Below, one piece after another: positions 44,367 to 52,381 of a DNA stretch of 64,000 bases (position 1 is the stretch's first letter; the number at the start of each line of letters is the position of its first letter). The position numbers and the translations under genes were made by a program. The notes beneath the pieces are model-generated. The model was not told the origin of the DNA. It did not search any database and worked only from the letters and a program-made list of their open reading frames with translations. This DNA comes from Rhodopirellula bahusiensis. GTDB taxonomy: Bacteria > Planctomycetota > Planctomycetia > Pirellulales > Pirellulaceae. The stretch lies in NCBI RefSeq assembly GCF_002727185.1, contig NZ_NIZW01000006.1:186001-250000 (forward strand), read 5' to 3'.

Positions 44367-46229
44367 CTACGACTCGTCGTCTTGGCGAGCGTTGAACTCC
44401 AGTTTCCAACGTCGATCGCCACGTTTGTCATGGCACCAAAGTTCAAACATGCCCAGCTCGGTGACGCGTGATTCAAACTGCACCGGCACAAAGCTTTGAG
44501 CTGGTTCGTCCGAAGCTGAGGAACCGGAGTCTTCGCCTTGATTTTGATCCAACGTCAATTCGATGGGTTCGCTTTCTTGAAGCTCCGTCGGACTCCAGCG
44601 GTCCAAACGGTCGCCGGGATTGTCACTCGCTCGAGTGGTTGAGGAAAAGAATCGGAACCGAGCCGGAGAGCCGACCACGACACCAACTTCTTGGCCAGGC
44701 ACTTCCGCTTGGGTTCCTTCTTCCATCCCCTGTGCCGCGACGCAGACGGCCCGAAGTGGTCGGGGAGCACCCGGGATCGCCATGCCGGCAGTTTCGATTC
44801 CGATGTAAAACGCTTTGGCCGTGCCACCGCGAATTCGGATACCGCCGTGAGTCTTGGTCCAACCGTAGTAGGCGGCACCAATCGCGACGGCATGATCCAG
44901 GTCATCTTCCGACGACAAAGTATCGACACTGGAATCGGTCCATGAGGAAAGCGTCGACTCCAGCCGTTCACGCATCACCGGACTCCGGAACACGCCACCG
45001 TTGAGAAGCAAATGCGTGACGGGGCCGTTGCCTTCACCCTCGCTGCTCAAAGCTGACTGATCCGTCAAAAAGGCAGCGATGTGTTTCGTGATCGCGGGAT
45101 CGGATTCGTAAGGCAGTCCGACATCTTGGAAACCGCTGACTACGTTGGCTTGAGGGCGTTCCTGTGGTGCACATTTTGGGAAGAAACCATCCAACAGCAG
45201 CGTCGAAGCATCGCTGCGTTGAATCTCAGTCGTGATCGTTCCACCGATCAGCGAACTGCCGCGACCAAGAACGGAGATGGATTGCGAATCCGGGCCATCG
45301 TGACTGAGCAACCGTTCTTTTGCATCACGGCAGGCGTGCCAAAGTGATGTGCTCTGCCACGGGTCTAAGTCATGGCCAGCTTGGCGGAATTGCTCGGCGG
45401 CCTGATAGGCCAGTGCGAGGTCCATGTTGTCGCCACCGACCAGCAAGTGGTTGCCCACCGCGACACGTTTCAGCATCAATTCGCCGTCTTCTTCCTGCAC
45501 ACCGACGAGCGTGAGGTCAGTGGTACCACCACCAACGTCAACGACCAACATGGTGTCGCCGTCCGAAAGCGATTTACGCCAACTGCCATCGGTTGATGCG
45601 AGATAGCGATAAACGGCCGCTTGTGGCTCTTCCAGAAGGACAAAGTTCTCGTTCAGTCCGGCTCGGATAGCAGCACGGCGAGTCAATTCGCGAGCGGCGG
45701 GATCAAACGAGGCGGGAACGGTCAGGACGACCTGTTGCTGGTCGATGGGAGCGTCCGGGAACTTGGCCTGCCACGCCGCCACCAAATGCCGCAAGAAAAT
45801 GCCGGTGCATTCGACGGCAGACACTCGGGGAATTTCGTCCGGCGATTGCCATGGAAGGACAGGTGAATCGGGATCAACCTTGCGTTGGCACAACCAGCTT
45901 TTCGCGGCAACGATGACGCGTTGCGGGTTGTCAGCAGCCTGTTGCCTCGCGTAGACGCCCGCCACACCTTCCGTCGAAGATGGAAACCGCGCGTGTTCGC
46001 TCGTCACTTCCAACGCGTCGACTTCTTGATCGCGTGGCAGATACAAGAAAGACGGCAGAGAGGTGCGGGATTCGACTTGACCGGAAGCGACAACCTGAGG
46101 GATCGGCAGCAGCTGAATCTCGGGTGCTTGGTCAGTCGTTTTGGCTTCTGAATCGGATTGAGGGGCATAAGCAACGACGCTGTTCGTCGTGCCCAAGTCG
46201 ATGCCGATGCAATATTTTTGCTCACTCAT
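44367..46229 (-). CDS. Divergent Hsp70-family (DnaK-like) protein
   Basis: 620 residues from ATG 46229; a TTG at 46238 in frame is less likely. ATPase motifs: KYCIGIDLGTTNSVVAYAPQ, MLVVDVGGGTTDLTLVGVQE, GNHLLVGGDNMDLALAYQAA and LLLNGGVFRSPVMRERLEST. A LDGFFP insertion, then GLPYESDPAITKHIAAFL, is shared with the next gene. The C-terminal 150 residues resemble a small beta domain (RFRFFSSTTRASDNPGDRL), not the classic SBD with lid, and there is no EEVD-type or DnaK-type tail. It probably has a specialised client. It begins five bases after the bcp stop, so co-expression is likely. Confidence 0.92.
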   Translation of the reverse strand: MSEQKYCIGIDLGTTNSVVAYAPQSDSEAKTTDQAPEIQLLPIPQVVASGQVESRTSLPSFLYLPRDQEVDALEVTSEHARFPSSTEGVAGVYARQQAADNPQRVIVAAKSWLCQRKVDPDSPVLPWQSPDEIPRVSAVECTGIFLRHLVAAWQAKFPDAPIDQQQVVLTVPASFDPAARELTRRAAIRAGLNENFVLLEEPQAAVYRYLASTDGSWRKSLSDGDTMLVVDVGGGTTDLTLVGVQEEDGELMLKRVAVGNHLLVGGDNMDLALAYQAAEQFRQAGHDLDPWQSTSLWHACRDAKERLLSHDGPDSQSISVLGRGSSLIGGTITTEIQRSDASTLLLDGFFPKCAPQERPQANVVSGFQDVGLPYESDPAITKHIAAFLTDQSALSSEGEGNGPVTHLLLNGGVFRSPVMRERLESTLSSWTDSSVDTLSSEDDLDHAVAIGAAYYGWTKTHGGIRIRGGTAKAFYIGIETAGMAIPGAPRPLRAVCVAAQGMEEGTQAEVPGQEVGVVVGSPARFRFFSSTTRASDNPGDRLDRWSPTELQESEPIELTLDQNQGEDSGSSASDEPAQSFVPVQFESRVTELGMFELWCHDKRGDRRWKLEFNARQDDES

Positions 46230-46234
46230 GGGGA

Positions 46235-46717
46235 TCAATTCTGCTCCGACAGCGCGGCGAGGGCATCAAGAACTTGTTGATCATGGCCATCAACTCGAAC
46301 GCGTTTCCAAACCTTGACCACCTTGCCAGCCGCGTCGATCAAATAGGTCGAACGTTGGATGCCCATCGATTTCTTGCCGTACAGATTTTTCTCACGATAT
46401 GCCCCGTACTTTTCGCTCATGGCGTGGTTTTCATCGACCAGCAGAGGAAACGGAAGCTCAAACTTGTCCCGAAATTTGATGTGGCTTTCCGCCGAATCGG
46501 TGCTGATCCCAAACAGTTGGGCACCTGCGGATTGCAGTTCCGCGTATCGATCGCGAAACGCACAGGCTTCTTTGGTGCATCCGGGCGTGTTGTCCTTTGG
46601 GTAAAAGAACAAAACAACTGGAGAGCCCGCATGGTCTTTCAATTGAACGGTCTGGCCGTCTTGGTCTTTGAGCATGAAGGCGGGGGCCTTTTTGCCGGGA
46701 TCGATGAAATCAGCCAT
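46235..46717 (-). CDS. bcp: Thioredoxin-dependent peroxiredoxin, Bcp/PrxQ type
   Basis: 160 residues, the usual size. Thioredoxin fold peroxiredoxin that reduces hydroperoxides. The peroxidatic Cys is in [20 protein letters not shown], with the PxxxTxxC arrangement, and the second Cys five residues later is the PrxQ-type resolving Cys. [17 protein letters not shown] and [16 protein letters not shown] are further family blocks. It heads a minus-strand run: the Hsp70-like gene starts five bases after its stop. This suggests a link between peroxide defence and chaperone function. Confidence 0.95.
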   Translation of the reverse strand: MADFIDPGKKAPAFMLKDQDGQTVQLKDHAGSPVVLFFYPKDNTPGCTKEACAFRDRYAELQSAGAQLFGISTDSAESHIKFRDKFELPFPLLVDENHAMSEKYGAYREKNLYGKKSMGIQRSTYLIDAAGKVVKVWKRVRVDGHDQQVLDALAALSEQN

Positions 46718-47038
46718 GATGAAAACGCCCCATTTGGGGGCATATGGATTGAAAGGAGGCGGATGGAACAGGGCATTGTTTTCGATCGGTCAACTTGTCG
46801 CCAGCGGGGGCGGATCAGTCGAGACGGGCAATTCAATCCGACGCCGGAAAACACGGCAGAATCGCGTATTGCAGCGGCGATTGCCGGGTGCCCCCATAAA
46901 ACAAAGGCGTTACACTACGGAACAACTCCGAGACGTGGGATTGCACCCACCCTCTTCCTTCCTCCATCGCCTGAAAGTTGTTTGAACTTGTCTGATCAAC
47001 CGCCTTCCTCCTCCAACGACACCCCATCTGCTGATCCT

Positions 47039-47443
47039 ATGGCTCATCCCAGTCGGGCAATTCGTCCGCATGGATTGGAAGATGCTCGTAAATTGGCAAC
47101 TGAAGCCGCTCGGGTCGCGTTGGACAATAATGGTCAAGACGTGATGGTTTTGAACGTCAGCGAGCAATCGGCTGAATTCGATTTCTTTGTCATCGCCACC
47201 GGAACCAGCCGTCGCCAGTTGCACGCGATCAGCGAGCAAACCGACGACGCATTGGAAAAGGGTTTGGGCGATCATCGGCAAGGAATCGAAGGTTATCAGG
47301 AAAGCAGTTGGATCGTGCTCGATTACGGCAGCGTTGTCGTTCACCTGTTCGATGAAGAGACTCGTGAGTATTACGACCTCGAATCGTTGTGGGCCGACGC
47401 CACTCCCATTCCGCTGTCGGATCTTGGTTTGACTCAACGCTGA
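47039..47443 (+). CDS. rsfS: Ribosomal silencing factor RsfS
   Basis: 134 residues from ATG 47039. The frame is open far upstream to 45980, but that part is antisense to bcp and hsp70 and is not a protein; a TTG near 46990 in the same frame is an alternative start. RsfS (Iojap-like) binds L14 and blocks 50S-30S joining in stationary or starved cells. Family pattern: ARKLATEAARVALDNNGQDV, MVLNVSEQSAEFDFFVIATG, SRRQLHAISEQTDDALEK, ESSWIVLDYGSVVVHLFDEE and REYYDLESLWADA. All are in order. It precedes argS by 61 bases. Confidence 0.95.
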   Translation: MAHPSRAIRPHGLEDARKLATEAARVALDNNGQDVMVLNVSEQSAEFDFFVIATGTSRRQLHAISEQTDDALEKGLGDHRQGIEGYQESSWIVLDYGSVVVHLFDEETREYYDLESLWADATPIPLSDLGLTQR

Positions 47444-47504
47444 AAAGCGTTTGGATGTCCCATTTCTTTTTCTTCCCCACCTCTTCTCCAGGTGTGTAGG
47501 TTCG

Positions 47505-49520
47505 ATGCATCTACCCAATGTTCTTCAGGCCCGATTTGTTCAAGCCCTCAAGCCGCTAACGGACTCGCCAAGTGACTACGCAGGCATGATACGTCCCGCG
47601 GCGGACCCGAAGTTTGGTGATTACCAATCCAATGCGGCAATGCCACTGGCCAAACGGGCGGGTAAAACATCCCGAGACGTTGCAGCCGAACTGGTGCAAA
47701 ATCTTAATGTCACGGATCTTTTTGAAGAGCCTGAGGTCGCTGGCCCAGGATTCATCAACCTTCGTCTCAAGGATTCGGTCCTCTTCGATTCGATTCAACA
47801 GATGTTGTTGGACGATCGAGTCGGTGTGTCACAAACCACTGATCCCAAGAAGGTGATCGTGGACTTTTCTTCGCCCAACGTTGCCAAGCCCATGCATGTG
47901 GGCCACATCCGCAGCACGGTGATTGGCGATTGCTTAGCCAGGACGCTGCGTTTCTATGGCGAAGATGTCGTGACCGACAACCACTTGGGTGACTGGGGCA
48001 CCCAATTTGGAATCATCATTTATGGCTACCGCCACTTTGGTGATCCAGCCAAGGTCTCAGCCAATCCAGTTCCAGAACTGTCATCGCTCTATCGACTCAC
48101 CAACCAACTGATTGAATATCAGAAGGCCAAAAAGTCATTGGTCTCGATGTCGGACAAGCTAGAGGCGGCAAAAAGTGACGCAGTTACAGCGAAACAAGCC
48201 GCTGAGTCGGGTGAAACGGACGAGAACCTGAAACCCAAGGACAAGAAGAAGCTTCGCAAAAACGCCGAAGCCGCGAATCGACGAATCGCATCAGTCGAAG
48301 CTGATATCGAGGCATTGCAGTCCAAGATCGATGCCGTTGATGGAGACCCTGAACTGGCAAAATTGGCCGCTGAGCACTCCGAAGTGGACGTGGCGGTCCT
48401 TCGTGAGACAGCGAAATTGCACGAAGGCGATGCTGAGAACTTGGAGTTGTGGAAGGATTTTCTTCCGCATTGCCAGGACGAAATCAACCGAATCTACACA
48501 CGCCTCAACGTTCAATTTGATCATACGCTAGGTGAAAGCTTCTATCACGATCGGCTGGCGGGCGTGGTCGAGCATCTTACAAAGCTTGGTTTAACGACTA
48601 AAAGTGACGGTGCGATTTGTGTTTTCCTAGAAGGGTTTGATAGCCCCATGATCATACAAAAGCGTGATGGGGCGTTTTTGTATGCCACGACAGACTTAGC
48701 AACACTTCAATACCGTCGTGATGAGTTTCAACCAGACGAGATCCTGTATGTGGTGGATTCGCGCCAGGGCGAACACTTCAAGAAGTTCTTCGCGATGGCG
48801 GAACCATTGGGAATGGGCGAGGTCCAGTTGGTCCATGTCAATTTTGGAACGGTTCTAGGACCGGATGGGCGACCCATGAAGACACGAAGTGGGACTTTGA
48901 TTGGTTTGGAGAGCCTATTGAATGACGCTGTGAATCGAGCCAAAGAAGTTGTTTGCAACCCGGACCGCTTGGCGTTGATGGACCCTCCAATGGGTGAGGA
49001 CGAGCAACAACAAATTGCCGAAGTCATTGGCATTGGAGCCATTAAATACGCGGATTTGTCACATCATCGAACCAGTGATTACAAGTTTGACGTCGACAAG
49101 ATGGTCGCATTGGAAGGCAATACCGCGACTTACGTGCAATATTCCTACGCTCGGACCCAAAGTATTTTGCGACGGGCATCCGACGGAGAAGGCCTGCCTG
49201 ATTTTGAACAAGTGATTGAGCAAGCCGCAGCCACGCAACCGATGACTTTCACACATCCGAACGAGCGTTCTCTTGCATTGATGCTGATGCGTTTTGAAGA
49301 GGCAGTCGAACAAGTCCGCTTGAGTTACGCACCCAATGCATTGTGCGATTACTTGTTTGAAACCGCGAAGACATACTCCTCTTTCAACGAGAGCTGCCGT
49401 GTTCTTGGCACCGAGGATCCCTCGGTCATGCAAACTCGACTGGCGTTGGTTGTGCTGACCGGTCGTGTTCTCAAGAAAGGACTGTCTTTGTTGGGAATCG
49501 ATGTTGCAGAACGCATGTAA
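47505..49520 (+). CDS. argS: Arginyl-tRNA synthetase with coiled-coil insertion
   Basis: 671 residues from ATG 47505; the frame opens at 47451. Class I synthetase that charges tRNA-Arg. The HIGH-like motif is HVGH at about 131-134 (VDFSSPNVAKPMHVGHIRST), followed by VVTDNHLGDWGTQFG. Catalytic-domain and anticodon-domain blocks include DGAFLYATTDLATLQYR, VHVNFGTVLGPDGRPMKTRS and YVQYSYARTQSILRRA. The catalytic core is interrupted at about residues 204-282 by a Lys/Glu/Ala-rich coiled coil (KAKKSLVSMSDKLEAAKSDA and KPKDKKKLRKNAEAANRRI). This makes the enzyme longer than the usual 550-600 residues. Insertion function unknown. A short hairpin overlaps the stop. Confidence 0.97.
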   Translation: MHLPNVLQARFVQALKPLTDSPSDYAGMIRPAADPKFGDYQSNAAMPLAKRAGKTSRDVAAELVQNLNVTDLFEEPEVAGPGFINLRLKDSVLFDSIQQMLLDDRVGVSQTTDPKKVIVDFSSPNVAKPMHVGHIRSTVIGDCLARTLRFYGEDVVTDNHLGDWGTQFGIIIYGYRHFGDPAKVSANPVPELSSLYRLTNQLIEYQKAKKSLVSMSDKLEAAKSDAVTAKQAAESGETDENLKPKDKKKLRKNAEAANRRIASVEADIEALQSKIDAVDGDPELAKLAAEHSEVDVAVLRETAKLHEGDAENLELWKDFLPHCQDEINRIYTRLNVQFDHTLGESFYHDRLAGVVEHLTKLGLTTKSDGAICVFLEGFDSPMIIQKRDGAFLYATTDLATLQYRRDEFQPDEILYVVDSRQGEHFKKFFAMAEPLGMGEVQLVHVNFGTVLGPDGRPMKTRSGTLIGLESLLNDAVNRAKEVVCNPDRLALMDPPMGEDEQQQIAEVIGIGAIKYADLSHHRTSDYKFDVDKMVALEGNTATYVQYSYARTQSILRRASDGEGLPDFEQVIEQAAATQPMTFTHPNERSLALMLMRFEEAVEQVRLSYAPNALCDYLFETAKTYSSFNESCRVLGTEDPSVMQTRLALVVLTGRVLKKGLSLLGIDVAERM

Positions 49521-49527
49521 GCGTTCT
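49508..49527 (+). terminator. Small hairpin overlapping the argS stop
   Basis: AGAACGC (49508-49514) and GCGTTCT (49521-49527), seven perfect pairs around ATGTAA that includes the stop codon. No long T tract follows, so it is at best a weak terminator or an RNA 3'-end protector. Confidence 0.3.
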
Positions 49528-49574
49528 TCTATGACAATGTCGCCTATTTTATGTCTATTGTTGCCTTTGAAGCA

Positions 49575-49600
49575 TTGACAGTAACTCTGATTTTTATAAC
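49575..49600 (+). promoter_or_regulatory. Candidate promoter of the AT-hook gene
   Basis: In an AT-rich 120-base gap, TTGACA (49575-49580) is a perfect -35 and TATAAC (49595-49600) a good -10. The spacing is only 14 bases, below the normal 16-18, so one box or both may be coincidental. The gap as a whole is the most AT-rich stretch around this gene. Confidence 0.3.
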
Positions 49601-49644
49601 GTGTTGCGAAATTAAGTTTTCTAAACACACTTATGGAGTGAAAC

Positions 49645-50040
49645 GTGGCCAAAAAATCTGGTGGACCCAACAAGTCACAAGCGATTCGTGATTACTACGG
49701 AGCGAACCCCGAAGCCAAGCCAATGGAAGTCGCGGCTGAATTGAGCAAGAAGGGAATCGTTGTCACGCCTGCATTCGTCAGCACCGTGAAGTCCACCACC
49801 ATGGGCAAATCTGCTAAGAAATCCGCTCGCAAGTCGGCCAAAAAGTCGGCTCCAAGCGTGAAAAAGAGCAGCAAGGGAGCCAAACGCGGCCGCCCAGTTG
49901 GCAGCACCAACAAGGCTACAGCAGCAAGCAACGAAGTTTCGTTGGACTCGCTGTTGCAAGTCAAAAAGATCGTCGAAGAAATGGGCAGCGTGCAGGACGC
50001 GAAGAACGCTTTGACCGCACTCGAAAAATTGATGGGCTAA
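49645..50040 (+). CDS. Small basic AT-hook/histone H1-like nucleoid protein
   Basis: 131 residues starting with GTG 49645, with GGAG six bases upstream (49635-49638). Residues about 1-50 (KSGGPNKSQAIRDYYGANPE, AAELSKKGIVVTPAFVSTVK) form a small winged-helix-like module. Residues 54-90 are a Lys/Ser/Ala-rich H1-like tail (KKSARKSAKKSAPSVKKSSK) followed by an AT-hook, KRGRPVGS. The end is a short helix. Such proteins bind AT-rich minor groove and compact DNA. Planctomycetes have unusually condensed nucleoids, so a chromosome-structuring role is a fair inference. It has its own candidate promoter and terminator, implying a monocistronic gene. Confidence 0.82.
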   Translation: MAKKSGGPNKSQAIRDYYGANPEAKPMEVAAELSKKGIVVTPAFVSTVKSTTMGKSAKKSARKSAKKSAPSVKKSSKGAKRGRPVGSTNKATAASNEVSLDSLLQVKKIVEEMGSVQDAKNALTALEKLMG

Positions 50041-50110
50041 GACTCGTCGAATCGAGTCATTTGCCATTCGATCAGGATATCGATCGAATCAGCATCGAAA
50101 CACGACAGAG

Positions 50111-50145
50111 CAGCGAACCACTGACAAACGGTTCGCTGTTTTTTT
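50111..50145 (+). terminator. Rho-independent terminator of the AT-hook gene
   Basis: A 9-bp perfect stem, CAGCGAACC (50111-50119) and GGTTCGCTG (50130-50138), followed by seven T (50139-50145). It lies 70 bases beyond the stop of the AT-hook protein gene. On the minus strand no T tract follows, so it does not serve the convergent cyclase gene. Confidence 0.9.
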
Positions 50146-50203
50146 ATGCGCTTCACGACGCTGTTTTTGATTGCTATCTGAAGCTTGATGGAGACGCGGC
50201 GTC

Positions 50204-52312
50204 TCACTTGGGGAAGTCAAGCACGCCTTCCCACCCCGATGGTGCAATTCGATGGTGCTGCAGAATTAGACGCAGCAACACGTCTTTTGGTCGATCCCAA
50301 GCCGGAAGCTCCAGCAGTCGCTGGTACGCTGAGTCCCAATCTCCTTTGGCGAACTCGTCCCAGCCCTGTTCATACGCATCGATTTGCGAGTCTGTTAGAT
50401 CTTGGGTGCCGCCGCTGGGCACGACCAATTGATAGACATCGACCGGAATCTTCATTCCCGCAACGCGAACACGACCGAGCTTGCGAAGCCGAAACGGCGA
50501 GGGCTCCTCTGTGAATTCATCTTGCCCCAGCCAGGCCTGCAATGAGCTGGCTGATGCATGGTCCATCAGGACTTCCACGCCGAAGTGTTTGGTAAGGCCT
50601 TCGAGTCGACTTGCTAGGTTCACGACCGGACCGAACGCGGTGACTTTGACCTGATCGACGGTTCCAATGCGACCTGCCACGGCAGACCCCGATGCGATGC
50701 CAATGCCACAGCGGAATTCAGTTTGACCCGTCGCGTAATCCATACGAATTCCCGCCGCCGCACGAGCTGCTGCGAGAACACTGGCAACAACATGGGCCGA
50801 TGCCGAGAGATCTGAATGCGGATCCGAAAGCTGAAGCTCGATCGGCCAGCCCCAAAAACCCATGGCGGCGTCACCGTGGAAGTCTCCAATCACGCCGCCC
50901 GTATCAAGAATATGACGAGTCATGACGCCGAGTGCGGCACTGACTTGCTCCAACAATAAGAGCAGCTGATCACTTTGCATTTCTGATGTTCGCGAAAAAC
51001 CTCGAAGGTCGCAGAACATCACGGATAGATCACATTGGCGTGGCTGCAACCAGCTTTGCGGGTCTTGTCCTGACAATGCATCCAGAACCACCGGGGCAAA
51101 GAATCGCCGCATCGCCAGGTGACGTTGTTGGAAGTGAGATGTTTGTCGGATGCCAGAGATCAACGATCCCACCACCTCGGCAAACTTCACGTCATCGCCC
51201 AAGCGATCCGCGAGAGTGGCCGAGTCATCGGCGAGCTCTTTCCAGTTGGATCCAAGTGCCCGTGAGCCGGCAACATAGATGGCCCAGCCGGCACAAGCTT
51301 CACTTCGCAGTGGAACACAAAACGCCCAGTCAACATTTTCAGCCGCGGTGAATTCAATCCCTCCATTGCGTTCGGTTTCCCATAGATGCAGAACACTTTC
51401 GCGACGCTGCAGTGCCGTCGTGACCAAACGTGAGCTGACCGAGTGCTGCTGCGCCCCGTTCTCACGACAGTCGTAATGCAGCACCTTCATCTCCGATGGA
51501 TGCTCGTTGCTTAGCTTCTCATCACCAGCCCCCATGGGCTCCGGAACATTTGCCCTCACTATTGCAACCGCGGATGCCGAAGGAGTTGCCCGAAGCAAGG
51601 TGTCGGAGACACGAACCAACAACTCTTCATCGTCGACGCTACCGGCAACGATGTCGGGAAGACGAGCCAACAATTGGATGCGTCGCCGAGTATCACGGAA
51701 GTCTCGTTCGCGAAGGACTGATGCGTCAAAGGCCATTTCAGTGACGCCTTCGGCGCTGCCGACCATGTCAGAGCGTTGCGAAGGAGGAATGGGACCGGCG
51801 CGAGGAGTCGACGCGTCTGCGGCACGCTCTTCAATCGACTGCCCACGCATGACATGCCCGACATCGTCGGTGAAACCAGGTCGTCGGGCGAGCGTGAACG
51901 TGGTTTCGCCAATTACAAAGTGTTCGCCAGGCACGACCACAAAACGATCCCTCGGGCGGCCGCGAAAAAAGATCGGGTTGCGTCCACGTGCGTCCTGATG
52001 AACCTGGATACGATCGTTTTCCAAAATGGTCAGGATCGCGTGACAACGGGAGATCGATTGATCCCAGCCGACTTGCCAGTGAATGGTTCGCGTCCGACGG
52101 CGATCTCGCTGAAGAACAATTTCTCGTTCGGAAGGTTCCGAATCAGCCGTGTCAGTGTCGGCTGGGTTGCCGCCGGTTGACTGCACTGGAACAGGATCGG
52201 GCGAACCAGATGGCTGACGTCCCAATAGGACATCCACCCCGGCGACCAATTCGGGAAGGACTTTTCGCCAACGGAACCCATCCCCAGCACCTTGAGCAAT
52301 CAAATCAGGCAT
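50204..52312 (-). CDS. FHA-GAF class III adenylate/guanylate cyclase
   Basis: 702 residues. An N-terminal FHA-like domain (about 40-140, SISRCHAILTILENDR, GEHFVIGETTFTL) binds phosphothreonine peptides. A GAF-like sensor follows (about 195-370, LLRATPSASAVAIVRANVPE, ENVDWAFCVPLRSEACAGWA). The cyclase homology domain is about 430-680: LSVMFCDLRGFSRTSEM with the first metal Asp, GGVIGDFHGDAAMGFWGWP with the second, and VKVTAFGPVVNLASRLEGL with the transition-state Asn and Arg. All catalytic residues are kept, so it should make cAMP (or cGMP). A C-terminal tail follows. It is upstream of the BaiN-type gene on the opposite side and has no kinase in the same operon. No signal peptide. Confidence 0.9.
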   Translation of the reverse strand: MPDLIAQGAGDGFRWRKVLPELVAGVDVLLGRQPSGSPDPVPVQSTGGNPADTDTADSEPSEREIVLQRDRRRTRTIHWQVGWDQSISRCHAILTILENDRIQVHQDARGRNPIFFRGRPRDRFVVVPGEHFVIGETTFTLARRPGFTDDVGHVMRGQSIEERAADASTPRAGPIPPSQRSDMVGSAEGVTEMAFDASVLRERDFRDTRRRIQLLARLPDIVAGSVDDEELLVRVSDTLLRATPSASAVAIVRANVPEPMGAGDEKLSNEHPSEMKVLHYDCRENGAQQHSVSSRLVTTALQRRESVLHLWETERNGGIEFTAAENVDWAFCVPLRSEACAGWAIYVAGSRALGSNWKELADDSATLADRLGDDVKFAEVVGSLISGIRQTSHFQQRHLAMRRFFAPVVLDALSGQDPQSWLQPRQCDLSVMFCDLRGFSRTSEMQSDQLLLLLEQVSAALGVMTRHILDTGGVIGDFHGDAAMGFWGWPIELQLSDPHSDLSASAHVVASVLAAARAAAGIRMDYATGQTEFRCGIGIASGSAVAGRIGTVDQVKVTAFGPVVNLASRLEGLTKHFGVEVLMDHASASSLQAWLGQDEFTEEPSPFRLRKLGRVRVAGMKIPVDVYQLVVPSGGTQDLTDSQIDAYEQGWDEFAKGDWDSAYQRLLELPAWDRPKDVLLRLILQHHRIAPSGWEGVLDFPK

Positions 52313-52381
52313 GCGGTGTCTTCCATGAGAGGAGTGAAGGCGTCGGTTGAGTATTCATTCTTGATCAAGGAGACGTTGATC

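Noticed and set aside
45980-47038. Long plus-strand frame continuing upstream of rsfS
   Set aside because: It is antisense to the bcp and hsp70 genes, has no family pattern, and RsfS homologues begin near the ATG at 47039.
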